DNA from: Pelodera strongyloides | Taxonomy: Eukaryota; Nematoda; Chromadorea; Rhabditida; Rhabditidae | DNA: 64,000 bases | Reading direction: 5' to 3' | Assembly: GCA_036852015.1 (NCBI GenBank) | Contig: JAANDG010000443.1 | Location: 60,209 to 124,208, forward strand | Shown here: positions 28,711 to 42,051 of the stretch, piece by piece | Position numbering within the stretch: the stretch's first letter is position 1 | Layout: each line of letters opens with the position of its first letter | Notes under the pieces: model-generated | What the model was told of the DNA's origin: nothing | Databases searched by the model: none | Seen by the model: only the letters and a program-made list of their open reading frames with translations | Program-made: the position numbers and the translations under genes

Positions 28711-30241
28711 AGTATATAATTCACTTCACAACCAGGCTCATATGTATCAAGTTATCAAGCATGTAAGGACTAGACCCTGCAAATATTTGTTGATGTATAA
28801 TTATGGCGTTGTTGTGTGGCGTAATGTAAATAATTAACAATATGTAGCCAAGTTATCCATCATGATGTTTTAGCACAAGAACATAGGCCATAGGCGAGTG
28901 GTTAGTTGTTGTCTCCGATTTAAAACGTTAAAAATTAAAAAATTTTAATTAAAAAAATTTTAATTAAAACGACATTTAATTAATTAACTAATAAGACTAA
29001 AATTATGAACTGATGTTTGCTAAAATATGAGTGGTGAAAAAACGAAAGAGAACAGAGAAATTAACTAGAAAAAATAGTACATAGTCTTAGTCACCAAAAA
29101 AAATACCTTGACCTTGCTATGGCTATGAAAAGTTATGCGGAGAATAAAAATGACTTACCAGTTTTTTTTAGAGCGTCAGGGTCCTTTTTGTTTAAACACT
29201 CCCGCTCATCTTTTAGGCTAAAGAGCCACTATCGCAAGAAGTATTACAAGGAAAACATTTTAGAGGGAAAACGCTTATCAGTCAAAAGTCCACTTTGTAA
29301 GCAATAAAATATTGACAGGCAATGCATTTTAATGTTTGCTTTGGAAAGATACCCGGAGAACTGGCACGTTCCAACTCAAAAAGGAAAGAAACATTTCCTA
29401 GGTTAAAATCAGTACGTTTTATTATAACAAACCAATATTGCAAAAGATTTTCTAGACTCATGCTACTGACCATCTGACGTTTTACGGTGACGAATAACCA
29501 AAAAAAGCCAACGAGTAATGTCAATTTTTCGTAAAATTCGGTCAAAAAGGGAAATAAACTCACGCATTTTTGGGTAATTTATGTGAAGAGACAAGGTGAA
29601 TTAAGAGATTCTTTTATTCACCTAGACTTTCCTTTATAAGGAGTTTTGTCTTATTTAGTAGCCATCTTTGGTACAATTATTTGACGGATTTCTCTCCTCA
29701 TCAAAAATGCTTCAAGCTAACTCTTAGTGGTGAACAACCGATGAACAAAATGCCATTATTCTTCTTTTTTTTCCTGTCAGCACACATTTCTTACGCTTTC
29801 TTAAAATTTCATTGAAAATTTAAAAATTATCAGTGTTTCGCAACCTTCGGTTGAATTCAAAACAAGCATACAGGTACTGGCTGATACGATACACAGGGGA
29901 AGTCACCATTAATAGAGCACTACCGCATTACGATCTAAATTGTAAACAAGTTTAACTAAGAGTACTTCTGGCAATCATAATTTGTTTCCTTATTTTAGTT
30001 ATCCTATTGAACGTGCAGTGTGTGGTGTGGTACAATATAATGAACATCAAATTACTTAATTACTTACTTAATTACATACATATATTTTTGTTTATTTTCT
30101 TTCGTATGTAACCTACATGATTTATTGTTGACAAGATTATGTCGGTAAAGTAAGCAAGTAAGCTATTTTCTAGCACGCTTTGTGCTCATTTTTTTAGTTA
30201 TCTAAAAAAAACTTCTTTAATTTTTGTTTCAGATTGCAACA
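28711..30241. other. AT-rich intergenic region before syntenin
   Basis: Mostly AT-rich with an attaattaa palindromic patch near 28930-28990. No coding frame, known repeat or RNA gene seen. The first exon of syntenin is preceded by a tttgtttcag acceptor, so its 5' leader is spliced (cis or trans). Confidence 0.4.
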
Positions 30242-33200
30242 ATGGTTGTATATCCATCATTGGAGGACATGGTGGTCGATCATCATATGCAGGTTACTTG
30301 AATTTAGATTTTTTTATTTTTTTCTGTTCACACACTTTTTTTTGCAGACAGTTTCATTCACAATGTAGTTTAAAGGGATCATCGCACCTTAAATTGTGTC
30401 TGTTTTTTTTGTCTCTTTATTTTCTATAAGGGATAGTAAAAATTTGGAATAAAAAAATTAGTGTTCAATTTCAATACTCACGAAGATATTGGGTGATAAA
30501 GTGGTGGATTGATCGGGCCGAAATGCAAAAAGGGCAATTGTCCTATACAAACAAGGCAGGACAAGTTTTTTTGATATTAAAAATATTAGGTTTTAGGGTC
30601 AGCGTGCGGAACCCTCTGCACCAGTTGACGGTATCATTCATGAACAAGATGCCTATAATGATGCCCACATAATGTCGCTCCATTCGCTTTACCCAACATT
30701 GGGCGACGAAAATGGTACGAAGACCTGAATTTGTTTTATTCTTACGTAATTTATTCAAGATAATCAGAACTTCATTGGACTTTGTTGCATGCCTTGGAAG
30801 TTACTAACGAACATGCGAGAAACAAGTAGTAAAATACTGAATGTTGAGAGGTACAGCAAGAAGTTGAATGACGCCGAAAGGTCAAACGTTGACATAAAGA
30901 TTTGGTTTAAATCTGTCCAGTCTAAGCTCTAATATTCTACCTATTTTAAAGTTTCCTATCCTAAGTTTTCTTCCAGAATATTTTTTTAATACTGCTTATT
31001 TAGCACACAACGGAGAAACAACCTCTCTCATCAGTCCGGAGCACGCCCAATTGACTCAATATTATGGGGTGCGTCATATCGAATTATGATAATTATTTCA
31101 TTTTTTTATTCACCAAGCCGCAAAACACAACGCAACTTTTTTGGTGTTTGCTTGGTAAGGAAGTCTAGGGTAGTTTTCGCAACGGCATCTCCACAGTTTG
31201 AAATAAATTCATAAAACCAATGGGGTAATATTTTATTATCTTACAAGTTTGTTGGAGGGTATTTGAGTTGCCTCGTATATATGAAACATGAATTCACGCA
31301 TACATATGCCTTTGAATTTTTCTAGCATTCGGCAGCAGTTCCAAGTCTCTCTTCCGCTGCAAACGCTATTTCTGCCCCTCTTACGTCTCTGTCGCCTGGA
31401 CTCTATCAGGTAAGTCATTTGTTCAAGTTTCCTCAAATAAGCTATATTTAACAAAATATTTCATAGCAACTGGGCAAACAGTCTTTGTAAAGAAATTATA
31501 GAAAAACCAATGTTTCACCTAGCAGTTGAGGTAAGAGTTGATATCATTGGCATACTACAAGCTATTATGGTTTCTGTCTAACATTAGTAGCTGACTTTAT
31601 TGGTTTGCATGACTAACAGCGAAACATTATACTCAAAACAATTATGATTAATAATTTAAGGCAAACCTCACTCACGGTGTCCGAAATGTCTTCGTACCAA
31701 AGGACAACAGTGGAAAGATTGGAATTCGTTTTGTTGAAGTGAACAAGGTAATGCGGCTATTTTGACGACCATCAGCAGGCGGAATCGAACCTCTGACCTG
31801 TTGTTTGAGAAACCAAGGAGCTAGCCACTAGGCCATCACCGTACATTGTGTTTACTTCTAGGGCATATTCGTCCAATTCGTGATGGCTAATAGTGAAGCG
31901 GCTCGGCAAGGAATTCGCTTCGGTGATCAAATACTTCAAATGAATGGCAAGGAGGTGTTTGGGATTTCTGCGGACAAGGTATGATTTTTCTTTCCCTTAT
32001 AAAGAATGACTATATGCCTATGAATGAACAGAAGTCTATCCAAGGCAATGCATGCTACTTTCAACTAGTATAATTCCCTCTTTTCCTGTTTGGGAACCCC
32101 AAGAATTTGAATCGGGCTCGCACAAAGTGTGTTTACGTTTGTATTATTTCAGCTTATGCAAATGATAGGCAAAGTGCCCAATGCAGACGGCGTCGTTCTT
32201 GCAGTACGTGATAGGTATTGTCCTTGCGGATTTTCGTTAGTTTAACCGTGTTTTTTTTCCAACCATGCTTGTTTCAGTTTTCATGCTAAAGGATGTAGAC
32301 CGTGATCCATACGTTGCATACCAATAGTGAAAAGGTAAATATGTTCAATTGTTTACTATCCGGTTACTCTACGGTTTCTTCAGGCCTTACTGTCGTGTTA
32401 TCTCACTGCACAAAGATCAAACTGGACACCTCGGATTTGGTCATAAGGTAGAGAATTTCCATTTCAAGTTCGTAGATTCCAATTTTAAGCTTATTGCTTA
32501 GGTTCGAGGAAGAAAGCAGTGATTCAGCATACATTCATTGTGCAATTATTTCAACTTGTGTCCTACTTGGTCCATTCACTTATTTTTGAAAACCTCAAAA
32601 AGCACGCCGCATAGAAGACCTTGTTTTGAAAGCCCCAGGTTTAGACATTGAAAAGGGGAGATCATAACTTGTTATCGACTTACGCGACGCGACGCATTCA
32701 AAGTTTTTGCCAACGCTTTTTTGAGAAACCCTTATCAACCTTTCATATCAGTATCTTTGCCGAAAGGCGCATTATCTGTTAATACAAGCTAACACACCTA
32801 ACTTTGCTTTTTTTTAGGAAAACAAAGTGATTTCAATAGTGAAGGAGTCCTCAGCTTCAAGGAATGGGCTAACGATAAATCAGGCAATTATTGAAGTAGA
32901 CGGCATCAGTGTCGTCGCATACGATGTGAGTTAATCATTGATCGATTGATTTTAAGCTGTATAACGCGTGTTTTTCAAAAATGATATCTTACGGCTTCTT
33001 GGTCGGTCCCTTTTACAAACCTTATGCCGGTTGCTGCATCCGGATTCTTAATGTAACCTAACTTACATTACGTGTTTACATGTTTAATCAGAACATTTTG
33101 TGTATGTGTGCTTGTAATTGTAATCATAATATACTTTTTTCCAGTCAAAAGAAGTTGCCCAAACTCTCGCTCATGCTCCACAAACTGTTTCACTGACAAT

Positions 33201-33435
33201 CATGCCGTGGGACGTGTATCAAACTATCACATACAAGTGCGTATGTTTATATTATGGAGTACTCGCTGGTCGCTGGAGTCATCAATGTTTAAACAACTAA
33301 ACAAAGAGATTGTCCTTGAAATTTATGAATACTAATTTTACTTGCCAGGTTTTTTTCAAACTAATATTTTATTCTAGAATCGACAAGAAGCTACTCCGGC
33401 AACAGGATCACAGCGTACCGATAGTCAACAACTAA
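30242..33435 (+). CDS. sdcbp: Syntenin, two-PDZ scaffold protein
   Basis: Exons 30242-30292, 30597-30714, 31004-31068, 31326-31409, 31661-31747, 31862-31978, 32153-32214, 32384-32447, 32818-32925, 33145-33236, 33378-33435; about 301 residues, close to the usual 298. Syntenin binds C-terminal peptides of syndecans and other receptors and acts in membrane trafficking and exosome formation through ALIX. The N-terminus has VYPSLEDM and SLYPTL, the latter a LYPxL ALIX-binding motif. PDZ1 has [19 protein letters not shown] and [17 protein letters not shown]2 has [37 protein letters not shown] and [13 protein letters not shown] frame at 31467-31530 was left out because exon 4 joins in phase directly to 31661 as in other syntenins. 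AATAAA follows the stop near 33444. An SDCBP-type orthologue is well supported. Confidence 0.93.
31763..31842 (-). repeat. tRNA-like sequence (SINE or tRNA pseudogene) in a syntenin intron
   Basis: On the minus strand an A-box TGGCCTAGTGG (31825-31835) and a perfect B-box GGTTCGATTCC (31781-31791) are correctly spaced. The acceptor stem does not pair and the T stem is mismatched, so it is not a functional tRNA; it fits the head of a tRNA-derived SINE or a dead tRNA. Confidence 0.55.
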
Positions 33436-33448
33436 GCTACAAAAATAA

Positions 33449-35246
33449 ATGTTACAAGAAATCAATGACTAATCTGGATCAATGCGTATAAGTCGAAACC
33501 ATTTACTCGCGGAAGACTATTTTTCTACTGAAATACATTTTCACTAAGTGTATAACTATACCGCTCCCATACTTATACTTTCGATCATTAAACACATCTC
33601 GCTCAAGAATTTCTTGTCGGACTATAATCCAAAAAAGGAAATCAAAAAAAAGGGGAAAAAAATAGAAAAAGTCAAGTTCGAATCCAGTTTCTATCTTATC
33701 TTTCAAGTGTTTTCGTAGTTTAATTACATTTTTCAATGTGAGGAAAAAATAACATATCATTCTGTTAGCAGGTGAGCAAATCACGTCAGCCACAAACGAA
33801 AATAGTCGTATTGCTATTTTAGTGGTGGGCTAAGCTTCCGTGTTGCCCAGAAGCTCACCTTTATTTGTATTCAAATTTGCCGAAATTCAGTTTTATTCCC
33901 TGTGAATATTACTTTTTCGGCCTTGCTCCTCTAAATATAACCCGCGTGGGTGGACTCGAGCCACGAATTATTTTTAAAGTCGTATGACATGTGGTTTTGA
34001 AACGTTTCCTGCAAATCCAGCAAATCCAGTATTATATTCCAGCAAATCCAGTTCCTGTTGGTTGACATTTGACATCATTATTACCTGCATGCTGTTTCTT
34101 TGTTTATTTATTTATTGTCTTCCAATAAACCATATTATTATATGCCAACTACTGTATCGATCAACCTTTTCGGACCGCGAATCTGCTTCAAATATTTTTA
34201 TTCTCAAAAATAAGACTTACGGCAGTAAGCATGATATGCTATTTGGTAAAGCATACCATTTTGTTTGGCATGTCTTGAATAAAGATACACACACGAGGAA
34301 GTGGAAGTATATCCAATTAATTAATTTTTTTCAATATTCGCAGAAACATCGCAATTTACTCGGGCAAAAACTCGTGTTTGCTCTTTCAAAATTTGTTTTA
34401 ATAATTCACCTCTCTTTCTCTTTCTCTCTCCTCTCTCGCTACCTCTATCTTTCTCTCTCCAGTTTCCCTCTCTATCAATCTTTAGAATAAACACAATTCA
34501 CTTTTTTTCAAATCAACATAAATCCTAACAAATGTTTCCAGAATCCAAAACAATTCAGTGGATTGATATATTTTTTCTTTGAATATAGTCGATTATAGCA
34601 GAGTTTTGAAGTTACACGAATTGAAATTATTTGCAGTTGCACGCGCTTCTGCATAAATAATGAAAAATATCAAATAACATATAAATTTAGCTTCGTTCTC
34701 ATTGACGGTCATTTCACAACCATATTTATTCATTTATTCATTGAGATGTAATAACATCAACCTATGTAAAAGACAAAATTGCATGATAAAACGGCCAAAT
34801 TTTATTTCTTCTACCATTTTTAATGCATAAAATTACTACAATTCAATAAAAAAATGTAAATCACCAAATAAAGCTCCATAAATGACAAAGCATCTAGCTT
34901 TTAAATAATACGCCATGTACGGTAGATGTAGCGGTATATAAACGAGAGAAGCCTTGAATCGGACATGATACTCTCTGTTTCCTTCAAAAACGGTGCTCGA
35001 CACGTATATTGGACAACTGCATTCGCATACGTTGTATGCCAATGAATATAATTAGGCTAACGTTTCGCGCTGTATAGATCAGTTATTTTATTTGTTTCAT
35101 GAGCTGTATGGGAATACATCGTCCATCATATGCTTCAAGGATCGGCTGTTATACAGATTTAAAAAACGAACTTTACTGTGGATCACGTGCATGCCTCCAA
35201 GTTTCTTGTCGACATGCTGGAGAGTTTTTGTTCCGACTAGTCTAAT
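33449..35246. other. Intergenic region with one long open frame of doubtful status
   Basis: A 168-codon open stretch at 33984-34490 starts in a direct repeat (gcaaatccagcaaatccagt) and ends in a pyrimidine-rich ctctctc tract. Its composition (Phe, Leu, Ile, Ser) is what AT-rich and pyrimidine-rich DNA gives by chance, and I see no motif, so I do not call it a gene. The string agtcgtatgacatgtggttttgaaacg near 33980 resembles the family L foldback end. Confidence 0.35.
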
Positions 35247-35437
35247 ATTAAAACGAAATACCGGCCGGTTTTTGAAACGCATCTCAAGTACTTGCATTTA
35301 TATGCATTTATGCAACGTGGGGTCTAATTGGGGTCTAGTTTATTCTAATTTTTTCTCAGTTGCATATGCTGCATAAGAAAGCAGGTGTCCGCAATGCGTT
35401 TCAAAAACCAACCGGTATTTCGCTTTAGATTCTAATT
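35247..35437. mobile_element. Foldback element family K, copy 1
   Basis: Arms ttaaaacgaaataccggccg...tttttgaaacgcat and the inverse atgcgtttcaaaaacc...ggtatttcgctttag. Relatives are at 43190-43350 (partial, flp-34 intron) and 55920-56080. The terminal (t)aaa(g/a)cgaaat is related to family D. Confidence 0.6.
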
Positions 35438-35439
35438 GG

Positions 35440-37104
35440 CTACATACATATACATACTGTATGTGAATAGAAGTGTCTCCCGATGATACTTCCATAGGAT
35501 ACAATTTTTGAAAGGTCTCGGCTAGTGCTACTAATTCTAATGTTTGAAAAGCTCCCTGTTCATAAAAATAAAAGATAGATGTGATCAAAATCTTAATTGT
35601 TCCAGTTTTACTAGATTCTGGTAAAACTTATCCAACAATTAGTCTCTCATCAAAATGTGATACATATGTATGAATGACCCATACAAAACACCCAACCTAT
35701 ATATGCTTCTCGAAAATGTTATTTCAAAGAATAGGGGGTTCAAATTGTTCAAAACATAAATCAGACTTCATTCACGAATTTCGAACAGAACATTTTAATT
35801 GCACCTTTCAACTCGAAAATTTGTCATCAGTACAAGGAATATAAATCATTCATACAATGAAAAAATATAGCCAATGGCTAGGTTGAGCTAATTGTATGTT
35901 ATGTATATCATAACACCTTAATGAAAATCTTGAATGAATAGAGTCATTACTTTCCATTCAAAAAAAAAACGTTATAACATACGTTTTCTCGTGACTGATG
36001 CCATAGGGCCCATTTGGTATAAAAGGTAGTACAAGCTATGTTAGAGTGCTTTTACGGTGCTTTCATTCTCGAGTAGTATTTTTAGAATATGCTAGCAATC
36101 AGTGTAAGGTTAGTGTCTGAGGACAAACAACCAGGCGACTTGAATATTTTATTTTGTAAAACTTGGGGAATTCACGTCCCGTTATCACTTTCAGACAACC
36201 TCGTTGCAAAAAAAAAACATCTTTTATTTTTCTTGTCAATATTTTTTACAAATAAAAATCTTCTCGAACATTCTTCTTCCTCCATCCCTTATTACAAATA
36301 TAGGAAAATTTCCTTTCGCAACTAAAAAAAACGATTAAAAATTGTTAATGATTCTGAGACATTTTTGTGGGAGTTTCCCACACCTCGGATTGTTTTCTGG
36401 ATAAAGACTTCTCGAATTTTTTCAAATTATAATCTCACATTCATATAAAAAAACTAAAGAATACTTACTTAAAGGACTCTTTCTATACGAGAATATTTCG
36501 CAAGTGATCAAAGGTCGTCATCCACGTCATTGTGACACATTATGATGGAATTGACAGTGAATTAAACCATAGATAGTATAGTTGTTCCTCGGAGGTTTTC
36601 CGCGGACTGGGAAGGCGCCATAGCTCAAAAAATCCCAAATATCAGACCTGAGATGCCCGAGCCTGCTTTTGGAAGTATAGTCAACGTGCGCGAGAGGTAG
36701 TCCTGCAGGAATGTAAAGGACCTCTTGCAAGGCTGAATTACCATAACATAAACGGTTATGCACATGGTAAAATTTTGTAAAATTTTTCCCGCCTATATAT
36801 GCTTTCATCAAATTTGATGAATTTTATTTTTATAAGAAAACGTTTATTTTGTAAAACTCATGACATTTTCATACCACGCAAACGTCCTGAATTTGTGGGA
36901 AAACAGGAAATTTGAACCAAATTCAATGTTGACGAATGTGTAGTTTAGTGTCCCCTCGTCATTTCTTTGTTGGCAAGACTGGGCTATATCTATATGTTAG
37001 CAACACACATTCGATATGCATTTTTTTCTACTGCAATAAAACACAACCGTTCTAGTGGTAATGTAGAGATAACTACTCATAAAATAAATTGATGTGAGTT
37101 CTTT
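35440..37104. other. Intergenic region, nothing recognised
   Basis: AT-rich, no supported gene. An open frame of 94 codons at 36527-36811 on the minus strand has no homology that I recognise and no splice partner. Confidence 0.35.
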
Positions 37105-37274
37105 TTAAAGCGAAATGCTAGCCCCTTTGGAAAATTTGCATTGAGAAGCAAATACTATGTATCCTATGCTAATTTTGTACGGTCGTCCACGGCAATCGTA
37201 CAAAATTAGCATAGGATACATAGGATGTGCTTATCATATGCAAATTTTCCAAAGGGGCTAGCATTTCGCTTTAA
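37105..37274. mobile_element. TTAA palindromic MITE family D, copy 2
   Basis: 170 bp, TTAAAGCGAAATGCTAGCCC to its inverse at the right, bounded by TTAA. Differs from copy 1 at a few positions, mainly in the central loop (tcgtccacggc). Confidence 0.85.
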
Positions 37275-39390
37275 GTTTTTCTGACGATATTCGCAAAATC
37301 TAGGAGTACCTTCCCTACTCTTAGAGATAGCGAATGAAACATCAGCTTGGAATAGTGGAACATGTCAAGAAGAACGCCTTCCTCTAAAGCATTTGCAACG
37401 CCTTGTGTGCACAACAAAAGCATGGTTATAGGTTACATCAACTTCCTTATTTGTGGCTTGCTCGTATACTGTGTTCACTTTCCTATACCATCAACTATGG
37501 ACTATGGTAACACATTTTGAGTGTTTCCGATTTGTGGTGCCAAAACTTTCTCAAGCACACATTTTGTAATTTTGCCTGTAATTCCAAATGTCAACCTATA
37601 ATCAACGTGTGAAAATAAAGAAACATTTTAGATTTGTTTTACGTACTTGATCAAAGGTAGCTGGGAACTTAAGCGACCTCTTCAAATTTCACGCCAGGAT
37701 TCTAAACATCGTCACTTTCTAGTGCATAATTGGTTGAAGTTTTTGGTCGATAATAACAAGTTGAAATTTTCGGTTTACGTAGTTGACAAGTGAGTTTGAT
37801 TGTAGGATGACGCTATTGAAATGAAAAAAAGGTGCGGTACCTATAAATTAAAACAAAGTGCGAATAGTTTTCACACTGTTGATTACACCTTCACTATGTA
37901 TAATTTCCTCTGGCTGGTAAACTGAACGAGAATTAACCACGAAAATGGCTCTAAAGAAATACCTGAGATCTTACCACATTATAAACTACAATATATTATT
38001 AGTGTTTCACATTTCGAGGCAACATTGTTTAACAGTATTTTTCGATCTTATACTTATAGAGCCTTGTCCCCTTCCGTTTAGTATGTTGAATCAACAGGCT
38101 AAACATTTTGCTTCTGCACTTCTGCTTTTACATACATACAGCCAGTAGTTCCTTGACAGATCGTTTGTTTTTAGTTTAGTTATAAGTTAGTGCAACAATA
38201 TTCCAAACGCAGAATGTCAAATCTCATTGCTAATCAAATCGGTCATCTGTTTCCGTATATATGTTCGTTTCTAATTTTCATCCTCGAGTGCACACCTTTT
38301 GGTGTATTTAATAAATAAATAAATAAGAGAAGCTGCATGTCGTTATATTGTTTATTTCCCTCGGAAAAAGCCTGTATTTCATTTGAATACGCCTTACCCA
38401 GCCCAGAATTCCTAATATTTGTTTTGTTTATTCCATACATCTTTGCAATTATACCCAATTTCTAAGCCAAAGGCTAGGTCGTGGCACCATCTCGTCGAGA
38501 TTACACAAACACGCCCATTAATAGGCTTTTCCCTCATTTTCTTCCAAAAAAAGGAAGAATTATTGCTAAAACCGCAGTAAAATCCCATTTTTCCTTTTTT
38601 TAAGATGTCTTTTGTGTTCCTTAGATTTGCAATTTTCCAATGACAAATGCGAGAATTGCCTTCACAAGATGGGAAATAAATTGGACACATGTCCTGAACA
38701 TCTTTTTGATGTGCGAATATTTTTCAGATTTTTTTAGTTTTAAGTGAGCGAAGTTGTGATTCTCGGCACATACACACTTGTGTTTGTTGTACTTACAATT
38801 AGCTTACGTGACCTGTACGTTTCTGTGTAACGTAATATTCACAATGAAAATTGTTCATACGCATTTCAAAATTCATCAATGGGAAGTTTCTGGACTCTCA
38901 ACGTAAGGAAATATGTGGCGAAAAAAGCACGTCACTTATTGTGAAACATCAACCTACATCTTGCCGGGCACCTAGCCCTCTCGCTCGTTTCTCGCGAGTG
39001 CACTGCGCACCCTTGGCGAAAGGCTGGCGAACATACTGAAGTCGAATTTTCGCACCAGCCTCTCGACGCGCGTCACCGATTTTCGACAACCTTGATATAT
39101 AAGTTCAAAGATCTCGATTTCGACGATGCCCAATTTTAATTGTCACAATAGTGACGTGTTTGTAATAATTTGCGCGTCAACGTCCGTAGTTATTCGTGAA
39201 TAAATCATAAGTAATTTCGCTATGACACAAGGGAGGAAAATTTTCGACGAGCCCAACAATTGAGTATATGTGCACTTGCGTAAAGGGCACGTTCGCTTAT
39301 TTCTATTATCAACAATGGCTTAGGTTCTTAGGGGATTAGGTATGCGGCTGGATTATAGTGTAATGAAAAAACAGTTTAGACATACGCATG
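37275..39390. other. Intergenic region, nothing recognised
   Basis: No gene, RNA gene or repeat shared with the rest of the window was found. A relatively GC-rich patch lies at 38930-39080 (ctcgctcgtttctcgcgag) without a coding frame that I could support. Confidence 0.35.
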
Positions 39391-39393
39391 GAC

Positions 39394-39565
39394 TTACACA
39401 CATATGCATGAACACACACACACACACACATGCACACACACTCTCACGCGTACATACGCATACACATACGCGTGCATATGTACACACACACACGCACACA
39501 CACACACACACTCACTACACACAAACTCTCACGCGTACATACATACACACGCATACACATACGCA
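39394..39565. repeat. (CA)n microsatellite with a repeated 30-bp block
   Basis: Interrupted CA repeat. The block ctctcacgcgtacatacgc occurs twice (about 39439 and 39525) within it. Confidence 0.85.
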
Positions 39566-39569
39566 TGAA

Positions 39570-42051
39570 TATCATAGAAACACACTGAAAGTTTATCTTC
39601 ATCACTGCATTCAATTATGAACAGAAGACCTTATTTGTAAAATTAACTTAATTTTATTCAAGGGAGCACTTTGCTCATGAACGAAATCCATGTGCAATGC
39701 AGTATTACCACCATAAGTAAGACTTGTTTAATTATTTTATTTTATAAGACATATCATCCCTGAATTTATTATTTCATATATTTCTATAATAATTGACATC
39801 ACTAGTTCACACTTTACATCCCAGGTCCTTTGGTCCATTTCTTATTAAAATTCTAATTTTACTTTAAATTGCTTCTATTTTTGTAAGTCTTCCTCAATAT
39901 TATGATCGTTTATTAACCTTCCCACCCACCGATATTCGAATTCCGGGGTATTATTAATTTTTCTCAAGGAAAAAGTAAAACAAAAGGCAGCGCGGGGGCA
40001 TTGGGGCGGGCGATTTGGTTCATTATAAATTTGTAGTCAGAATTTCCAACTAATCTCCCCACACTATGGGAATTTGTCCCCGGGAAAGTTGGCTGAATGC
40101 ACCGGCCTTCTGAATACGTTAGCTATTTTCTGCTGCGTAGTGCTCTTAGGAAGTGCGTAGTGCTCCTATATATCCCAAAATGTTCGCCCTGCCATACTGT
40201 TGTCGCTACTACAAAACCGAATCGGCTAACATGATTTTTCTATTATGTTTCCCATTGTCAGTCATTTCTATTCATTGAGTATTTCCTCAGATTAGATATA
40301 CGTTGAAAGTTGAAAGTTTGAAAGTGTTGTTTCCGAGCAAAGCTTCTATATCGTATGAAATAGTGGCCCGCATTTCTATGTGTTGTGAATTATCTTGTTT
40401 TCACTTTGATAGTAAATAGTCACCTCCCTTCACTGTGGATGATAAGATGCATAATAATTCTTGATAATTTTTGTAAGCTTAACTAATTCCTAACATACAT
40501 GTAAGTTGTCAAAACCCGGAAGTACAGACATTGAGATTATGTAGTCCGTGACCAATTAAATACCAAGATCAAGATTAATAATAGGCTTGCCAAGACTAAT
40601 CATTTATAAGAATTAGCTACGGCAACCCTTTCTTTACGTCTCCTTTTATCTGTGATATCTCCTGTCTTTATTTCAATCTCTATACTATACATATAACTTT
40701 TCATCTCTCGCCTTCAGCCTGTATTCTATCTTCAGCGGAATTCTACCCTCCCTTATAGATTTCTGCAGCCTGCTTATAATTAGGGTCTTCGGGATTTATA
40801 TTACGGTATTCCACGATTCCGATTCTTCCTGATATAAGTACGAAGCAGATTATGCAGTTGGGGGTGAACAGATGAGTCCCATAACAATAGTATTTCTTCT
40901 AACCCGTGTTGATCTAAATATTGTGAAGCTCCTCGTTGTTCTCACAAACATCAAGGTCATAATGTCACGCCAGCAAATTCATTAATAAGATTGATGCATT
41001 GTCCCTTTTTACTAAATAATTCGTGAATTATTAAGATTTCTGTTTTCAATTGCATTGATCGACCCATTATTAGAATTCATGGCTACCCAATAAATTGTAA
41101 CGACATAGTGTTTGCTCGAGACTGATATATTCATTGTATTCTCCTAAAGATGAATTAGAATTATTCCGAACGCCAAGTATTGTTGTTGTTTTGCTTCTTC
41201 AGTCGACGTCGAACCAAGGTCTTATATTTTGATGTTTCATGCATAATACTCATAAGATTATATTTAAAGAATTTCCTGAGAAAGGCAAGAATTAGTAAAA
41301 AAAAAAAATGCTATAATTTGATCTGACAATGAATTACTGTGTATTATTTTATGAAGTAAGTCTACTGGATAACTCACACACGCACCTCAACATCAAAACA
41401 TTAATTTTCAATTAGTAAGCCATTGCTAATTCATTAATAATACCTCAGTCACGCTCATTTTCTTTTAAACTTGTTTTCAAAGTTCCATTCACCGGCTTAG
41501 TAGTTATTCTATTCATGAATGACTTCTAAATCCGATAATTTAGTAAAAATCCTGCCCATTAATTCTTATTATTCACCAATTGTTACAATGGTAACAATGG
41601 TAACACAGTGTAGTCATTCAGACTACTATGAGGTCCGGTCATGATAATTCAACTCTTTATCATACTCATGTGATTCAATTTCAAGTCTCTACCACAATGA
41701 ATGGTAGTTATTCTTACGTTCATGAGACGAGGCACGATCTTTTGCTTTTTTGATTTGACACTGTTATATTGAAGGAAGCTTCCCGATTGTCGAATACTTT
41801 CCTGTAGAAATTTCCATAACTTCCTTTTCCCCCGTCCCCTTATATCCATCTGACCTCCGCGCTGCAGGATCACTTATTAGTACAAATGACCTGCAAGTTG
41901 TAGTACTTCAAGTAATCGTTATGAACGGAGTTCATTGTTGTATACATAGTTTTACGGTTTCTCATCTTATTTCCTTTCGTTCATTCTTCCGTCATCTTTA
42001 TTGATTACATGTAATTGCTCTTACTTAACCTTTTGTTTTCAGGTAACAAAA
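39570..42051. other. Intergenic region upstream of flp-34
   Basis: AT-rich with no supported open frame. A cttttgttttcag acceptor directly precedes the flp-34 start codon by 10 bases, so the leader is joined here by cis- or trans-splicing. Confidence 0.4.

Noticed and set aside
31467..31530. Possible extra syntenin exon (open frame after tttcatag)
   Set aside because: Its phase does not match the preceding exon, and omitting it gives a direct in-phase join that aligns with other syntenins.
33984..34490. 168-codon open frame
   Set aside because: Composition is that of AT-rich plus pyrimidine-rich DNA; no homology, signal or splice context.
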